From NCBI GenBank assembly GCA_964035545.1, contig OZ037767.1, forward strand, positions 21,386,628-21,450,627: DNA of 64,000 nt, read 5' to 3'. This DNA comes from Bugula neritina (Eukaryota > Bryozoa > Gymnolaemata > Cheilostomatida > Bugulidae). This document shows, piece after piece, positions 57,401 to 64,000 of the stretch. Position numbers and translations under genes: made by a program. Numbering within the stretch: the stretch's first letter is position 1; every line of letters begins with the position of its first letter. The notes beneath the pieces were generated by a model. It worked only from the letters and a program-made list of their open reading frames with translations, had not been told where the DNA came from and did not search any database.

Positions 57401-59900
57401 CTAAAATAGGTTTTTTCTATTGCAATAACTTCATTAATTATTGGTATGTTTTCTAATTCATTGAAATACAATATATGGGAGTTGATATTTGATAATGCTA
57501 TTTTCAATCTCTAAAAGTCCTGTGGTCAGATTATTCTTTTATCCAAATACCAACAGAAACAATTTATGTAAACCCAATTTCTAGACCAAGCGGGATAATT
57601 TCTTACAAGCTGTCACACTATTGACATCATAAAGGCCATTGCTAATAAAATAGCCGATCCATTGTTAGTTTTACTTGATAGTGCTAGGAACTTGTAGCCT
57701 TTTTACTCTTTTAATAATAAATTTATGATAATTTTTGTGAAATATCTTTTTGAAGTGTTTGTTGTGTTCTCTTGATCGAAACTGATATTATAATAGAAAG
57801 CTCAACACACAGCATACCCACACTAACTGTTGGCTGTACAATATAAGATATACTATAACTATAAATGACAATATAAATACAAGAACATATATAATATAAC
57901 TATAAAAGACAATATAAGATTGATAACTTATAATAAAATACAATCAATAAACGTGCTAACATAGTGAATAGGTATTATTGTACTTATAAATATGATTATC
58001 GAATAGTATAATGATGATTATTCTAATAAAATGTAGTGTATACTAACTTTAAATTCCACCATTCTTCACTCTCTTTGGATAACATACGGATTAAGGATAG
58101 ATTTTTTCTTACATTCCATCTTTTAGTCATTTTGAGTAACAAATTGTATATTAATTTAAAATATTACATTGCACACAATCCCACCCAACAATGAGATGTT
58201 TATTACTACTGCAAGTGTTGCTTGTGTGGAGTCTAGAAATAATGTGATCAACCATGCTAGTTAACTTGTTATGTCACATAATGTGCACAATGCACATGCA
58301 ACTACTGTATAGTCTTCACTATGCCCGTACTTGAACTTATATAATAAAATGCAGCATAGAATAATTGTTTAATTTTTATTAAGAGTCCTCTCTTAAGTAT
58401 AGTCGTAAGTTGAGATACTTAAATAGCTACTACAGATTTACATAGTTGGTTCTCTCATTTGTGTAGTGTGTTGGTTATTAGTTATAATTATTCTTGGAAC
58501 ACTAATGAGAAAAATTCAGCCACTACTTGTCATTTCCAAGAGAAATTTGAGTATTATTTATGGATGCATTCACTATAATTGATGCATTTATTAATGAATA
58601 CATTCATGTCAATTTCTTCTATCAAATTGTATAGCTGGTTAGTGAACTTATATTGGCCAGAAAACTATACTTTGTATAGGTGCTGATTCCTTTGATTTGC
58701 TCCATGTGATACAATTTGTGTTGAACAGCTTTTAACCCCAATATTATGATGATGTATAGCAATTGATGCTGTCTTCTGTATTAGCTATTGAAACAACTTT
58801 GCTCACAAATATTCAATATTTGACCTTCAATCTAAACCTACCAATAAAAGCAAGCAATTTTAATGGTTTACAAGTTTTTGATCAACTAAAGAAAATTGTT
58901 GAAATTTATAGTTTTACAGTTATTTTATCAATTCAATGAAGTTCACTAGTTCTGGTCTAAGTTTGGTATGTGGGTGATGCAGTTTAGCCAGGAACTTTTC
59001 TTTGTGTGCATAAGATCAAGATTAAAGTTAAAATGTAAATAGTACATGCAGACTTTTTTAATATCTAAAGCTGAGGCTTTGAGCATTACTTGTAAAAGTT
59101 GGTTTAATAATGACTTATAGTCAACTTATTTTCTATTTAGAAACCCGATTTGTTAATCAGGTTGCTAATAATTTAGTTTACAGTCTATAATTTACTATAA
59201 TGAATTAATATAACAATTCAACTTTTACTGTCAATAAATTTTTTATCAATGATTCAAGTTTTATGGATAAGAGGAGAGCTTTACTAGAGTTTTACAGTAC
59301 ATCAGCAGAGTCAACGTTATATAATCTAAATTTGAATCAACATTTAACAATTAGGTTTGAATAAAAGAGTTGATATATAAAGCAAACAATGCCCTGAGAA
59401 ATACAACAGTGTCAGAAAGTGTAATTCATTAGTACCAAAAATCACGTGCTCACTCTAAGCTATATACTAACATTCTACGCAGTTGCAGTCTGAATGAAAG
59501 AAGCATTACGCTGTTACCAATGAGTTGTGTATTTCTACGTCCAAATTTGTGCACACATCAGTTTGGTTATAACAGGGTGTTAACGTAGCTACCTAAGTAC
59601 ATAATGCTATCAAAATAGTTTAATTTTTTATGTTTGATTGTTCTTCTTGTATGGGTAGAATAATTAAGCACTCTCTAATAAATTTGTGCGATTTCCTTTT
59701 TACAATTCTCAAAAATACTCCCTTCACATGTGTGTTATGGGTATTTTCAACTTACTTCCTTAATAGGAGATTTACAATTTTCTTTATATTACTTTCCTAT
59801 TCAGCATTTAGTATTATGGGTGTGCTCTGTTGAGAAGTATAACACTGTACTAGTACAGCACATACCCGTCCCCCCCTCAGTCTACTGCTTTAGTCTATAC
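54442..59900. other. Gene-free region
   Basis: AT-rich sequence with no exon-like frame, array or transposon end that I can support. Confidence 0.5.
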
Positions 59901-60429
59901 TGCTATATACTAAATTTACACTCCTTCTGCATTGCCTCATGTGTGATGCAACTGTATTATCAACATCTCTTTACACACTAACACAGGACAGCATGCATGT
60001 ATGCTGTATAGTTGTAGCATTACTTGAGTATTGCTTGCGATGCACCACTCAACACTTCTGCTACAGTTTATATATGCCGTCAGCAGAAGCCCTAGAACTA
60101 TCACAGTCACATGACTATTTCCCTGCTCAAGTCTCCTCCCACTATCAACAGAGTGTGTACTTTTGACTCTCACAAGTATGACTCAAGGTCTGACCCTATT
60201 AATTAAATATAGCTATGAAATGCCAATACAACTAGTTGCTACTATTTTTAAATATAATAAATATATTGTTATTCAAGTCATTGCCCTATTGTTTTTGTGT
60301 AATTCAAGACTTGATATTTAAGTTAATATGCATAACAACTCAATTAAACAAACTCAATGTTGACCTGAAGCTGAAATAGAATATAAATGTTATACGAGCC
60401 AGCGCAGTATATATAATATATCATCACAG

Positions 60430-60640
60430 CATGCTGTACAGCATATATTATATTGTACAGCATATATTATATTATACAATGTATATGTTGCCATACAGCC
60501 TTTATTATACAGTGTATATATTGTACAACGTTTATTATGCAGTGTATATATTGTACAACATTTATTATACAGTGTATACATTGTACAGCATGTATTGTAC
60601 AGCGTATATATTGTACAACATTCATTATGCAGTGTAAATT
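60430..60640. repeat. AT-rich minisatellite of about 23-25 bp
   Basis: Around eight copies of a unit with ATTATACAGTGTATATATTG and TACAACATTT. It generates overlapping tyrosine/cysteine open frames on both strands that are not genes. Confidence 0.8.
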
Positions 60641-61468
60641 GTTTCTTTTCCTGAAAGGACAACTATTGCAATCCTAGATTTTTATATTCAAAAATTGAAC
60701 TAAAGTTTTCACTCAACAACATAACAATTATATAGCTATGATAGGAATCTTCCGACAAGTTTAGTTTAGTTAGAAGAGCTTTCTGTACATTGTGATAAAT
60801 ACACTCTAGCGTACGGTGTTACTATAAGTATACAAGTGAGGCTCTTAACTATCCCTAAGTTATTCTGTTAAGTAATTTACTTTTTAGCAACATTTTGATC
60901 AACTGACTCTAGTAAGTCAAGCATTACCTATACCTAGCCAACATCCAGCTCTAGCTATTTACACTGCACACATGGTAAACACAAAACAACTAAATCTTGT
61001 CACGTATTTTTTCAACTCATTCATGCAGAATTTTTGCCGATTAGTTATTCTATGGTTGATAGTCAAGTACAATAACATTGATTATTGTTCTTACAATGTT
61101 ATTATCAACACAAACCTTAGTTCAACTACCAACGATGAGAGTTAAACTAAAACACAGCATTGTGTTACCTGACAGGTAATACAGCTTAGCTATTATATAG
61201 TACTGCATTACAGCTTATGATATTTTATAACTTTTATAATAAAAATAATGAAAATACAGTGAAATAAATAGACCTGAGAAAGTTCAGTTTGCATATTATT
61301 TGCTAGAACAAATTAAATCTACCAAGTAAATTAGATCCTACTTATTGATAAACGAAAGTTTAACATAAATAAACTACGCACACATTATATACTCTCCAGT
61401 TTATGGTTTAATCAAAGCTCAATATCTGAAGGAGATGCATTCTCGTCATGTTATACATATTGCTTAGC

Positions 61469-61806
61469 CTAGGGCCACACTGTGCATATTTTCGCATGCG
61501 AAAATTGAAACCACAAGTAGCAAAGGCGTCCACTGTAGCGTCAGTGATGCGTAATAAATAAAGCTTTCATTTTTAAATCGCACTCGCTTTCAATAAAACG
61601 CAATTTACTGGAATGTAGCACCAAAATAAAGAAATTGGGCTCGCTGAATAACTATCAGCCAATTAGGTGACGACGACAGAGATGATTCGCACTTGCGTTG
61701 AGAATGCTGAGCGACAAGCGAATGTTTTCTCAACGCGTACAGTGGACACCTTTGCTACTTGTGATTTCAATTTTCGCATGCGAAAATACGCACGGTGTGG
61801 CCCTAG
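61469..61806. mobile_element. MITE of 338 bp with 69-bp terminal inverted repeats
   Basis: The first 69 bases match the reverse complement of the last 69 with four mismatches. The arms begin CTAGGGCCACAC and contain the self-complementary TTTTCGCATGCGAAAA. GCTTAGC flanks both ends (61462-61468 and 61807-61813), read as a 7-bp duplication; the exact end is ambiguous because CTAG is shared by element and flank. It has no coding capacity. Superfamily not assigned. Confidence 0.85.
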
Positions 61807-62213
61807 GCTTAGCCTTTTCTTTATCTCATATTCAGGTATTGGAAATATTTACATTATAATATTTTTGGAAGCAGTAACTGAAGTGCAGATTTGATAAATT
61901 TGAAGAAGAAACTCGTAAAAGTTCCTTGGTATTTAAATTTTAGAGTGATTAAAAATTTTGATGAGCTGGGTGTTACTACATACAGTTATACTCTACACTC
62001 TACACTCTACACTCTACAATACAGTTTACTTCCTACATAGAACTACCACGAGCAGCTGTCTCCTTCTCTTCTTGTATTATAGCTTGGTGTTTAGGTTAGT
62101 ACTAATTCTGCTACCCGAACAGGAGATAGGAGATAGGCGAGAATTAGGTTAGTACTAATTGCAAGAAATTATAAATGTTTAATTTATACTATGCTGTTTT
62201 CCTATAAACTCAC

Positions 62214-62347
62214 CGACTTTGCGTCGCTGCCTCGTTTTCTTTGCTGCCCACAACTAATAGCTTCAGGATGGTCTCTGGAGGCATGTCCGGGTAGCCGGTG
62301 CCGTAAGTACAGCAAAGGAACTCGTAGCATCTTCCTTTTAGACTCAT
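62214..62347 (-). CDS. Candidate first coding exon of a minus-strand gene
   Basis: ATG at 62347 opens a 44-codon frame, MSLKGRCYEFLCCTYGTGYP followed by DMPPETILKLLVVGS and ending with ATQSR, at a strong donor (CG-GTGAGT). The segment is GC-richer and has more CpG than its surroundings. Its two leftover bases do not fit the exon at 54441, which needs one, so a further exon between them would be required if both belong to the Hv1-like gene. It may instead be the 5' exon of a different gene. Family unknown. Confidence 0.35.
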
Positions 62348-63550
62348 TTCGTTTACCAAAGATATATGTCGGTTCTTCTTGTCTGTGTTTTACCAGAATT
62401 GTGTTACGAAGATGTTTTCCTCAAAAATCCGCTTTCAATTCAGCAATCCAATCACAGGCAAGATGGTATGTGTATATTTCCCAATCACGATTGATATGAC
62501 ATGTACGTAGACCAGTGTTGAGTTGTGGCAGGTAATGCAATAACTCTGTTTGTAAACATGTAATGATATCCTTCCTTTCCCTGCATAAGCTTGACAGATA
62601 TATTGCTTCTTATTTATAGTAATGAATTCCGTGTTTGTAGATATTTATAGAAACAGCACAGGTATGTTTCTATTCATAGTAGTAGTGCTGGACTGATAGC
62701 CACCTCTCCCATTAACAGTGTCAATCTATTGTTTCCAGGTCAACTTCTAAGTTCACATCTGATGCTTAAGGTCAACACACAGATCCTATTCACTCAACTT
62801 TTAGCAAAAATAATTCTACTTGGTTGCTTTAATTATCTCGTATTCTACAATTGTTTCATAATTTCCTGCTTATATAGTTATTGATTAGCGATATTTCTAT
62901 TTATTCTATATAACAAATGAATGAGAAGAGACTAAATTGTTGATATCTCTAGAAGCTTATTATCTCTCATACTCTTGCATTTTTCAGCTAATTTGTTTCC
63001 ACCTTCACCTTTTATTTCCTCTCCGTACGCTGTATGCCCGCATGTTGGAGTGAATTATAACCATTACTACATACTTGTTGTATTAGACAAATTACTACCA
63101 GTTAGTACTTATAGCTGCTTACTATATTTTATCTACAAAGTATGCTTATAGTATAACTTTGTGTGTTCCCATCATAAACTAAAGTTTATGGCATAAAGTG
63201 GGGGTTGTTTCATAGATGTTTGCCTTAGAACTTGTTATATACAAATGCATGGTAACCCTCCCTTCGTCAATTATCTATTCATCTCTCAATAGCAACAACA
63301 TCTAACATTTTACTGCAATGTTTTGTAGCTTTTGCAAGTTTTAATTTGATATAATAAAAATTTATATTGTATATATGTAATATATTATATATATATTATA
63401 GTGTAAAAAATATTTTATAGTATATATAGCATACCGTACAATATATACAATGTATTACATATTACAAATAGTAGAAATACATATTATGATCATTATATAT
63501 AACTCTAAAACTAAATGTTTGAATGATATTCAATAATTTATGTCCTTTAA
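62348..63550. other. Gene-free region
   Basis: AT-rich sequence with a TA-rich tract near 63360-63440. No exon seen. The start may include the promoter and leader of the candidate exon at 62214-62347. Confidence 0.4.
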
Positions 63551-63775
63551 TACCGTAAAATGGGGTAACATTGGCCGTTTTGAGACATATTTTGGGTGTC
63601 ATATGAAAGGATTACAATATTCTTTAAAATTTTTGGATGCTAAATGAAGCTTATCAACATATGCACTAAATGAAAGAACCATTTGCAGTTTGGGACTGCT
63701 AGATCTCCTGTGGTATTAAAAAAAGTAGGTGGCCAAAGTTACCCTATTTTCGGGGTAACTTTGGCCGGTGTCGTT
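63551..63775. repeat. Repeat with GGGGTAAC-TTGGCC motifs and a 14-bp-arm hairpin
   Basis: GGCCAAAGTTACCC at 63731-63744 is followed after 8 bases by its exact reverse complement at 63753-63766. A diverged direct copy of the right arm, GGGGTAACATTGGCCG, lies at 63562-63577. This looks like a terminal or subterminal part of a DNA transposon or other dispersed repeat. Confidence 0.55.
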
Positions 63776-64000
63776 ATTCTCCATGTAGCTAAAGTTAGCA
63801 GCACTTGGAGCTTTTTTAGCCAGTTAGAAATTAAAGAACAACATTATTCAACTTCATTACTACAAAAAAAAATTATTTTAGACAAAATGCAAGCTATAAT
63901 AGTGTAATTATTGCATTGAAACCACAGCTATTCGAGGTACATTGTTAATAAGTGTAAAAACTTTTGTATATGTATAAAAAATCATGTATTTTGCTGGCAA

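Overview
This is nuclear DNA from an animal. The genes are split by many introns with canonical splice sites, base composition is AT-rich, and short private tandem repeats and non-autonomous DNA transposons are common. The gene content (mitochondrial ribosomal protein, cleavage stimulation factor, animal-type cryptochrome, Hv1-type proton channel) points to an invertebrate metazoan. I cannot name the phylum from sequence alone. All gene models were assembled by hand from exon homology, splice consensus and reading-frame phase; family assignments come from memory of the families, without a database search.

Layout. 861-3814 (+): MRPL10, five exons. 4152-14655 (-): CSTF3 (CstF-77), sixteen exons, convergent with MRPL10; their putative poly(A) signals lie about 105 bp apart. 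14656-19453: gene-free, holding a 405-bp inverted-repeat transposon with a 9-bp target duplication and the 3' end of a non-LTR retrotransposon. 19454-23869 (+): a divergent animal cryptochrome, eleven exons. 23870-29325: gene-free, with a 339-bp hAT-like MITE (perfect 8-bp duplication) and several arrays. 29326-34219 (-): a five-exon gene I do not recognise. 34220-40187: mostly gene-free. 40188-48954 (-): an Hv1-like voltage-sensor gene with a very long cytoplasmic tail; a phase-compatible upstream exon lies at 54213-54441. 54442-64000: mostly gene-free, with one exon-like open frame at 62214-62347 (-) and a 338-bp MITE.

The genes have unrelated housekeeping or signalling roles, and nothing suggests a shared pathway. 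What unites them is the structure of their introns. Most of the shorter introns carry their own tandem array, different in sequence from intron to intron. In several introns the repeat unit is in register with a splice junction. In the Hv1-like gene a 42-bp unit consists of the last 25 nt of an exon plus the first 17 nt of its intron, repeated about 20 times. In the cryptochrome a unit of about 39 bp does the same with the last 22 nt of exon 4. CSTF3 intron 11 carries about 30 copies of a 20-bp unit starting exactly at the GTAAGT donor. I regard this apparent growth of introns by tandem copying of splice junctions, leaving rows of decoy splice sites, as the most interesting feature here.
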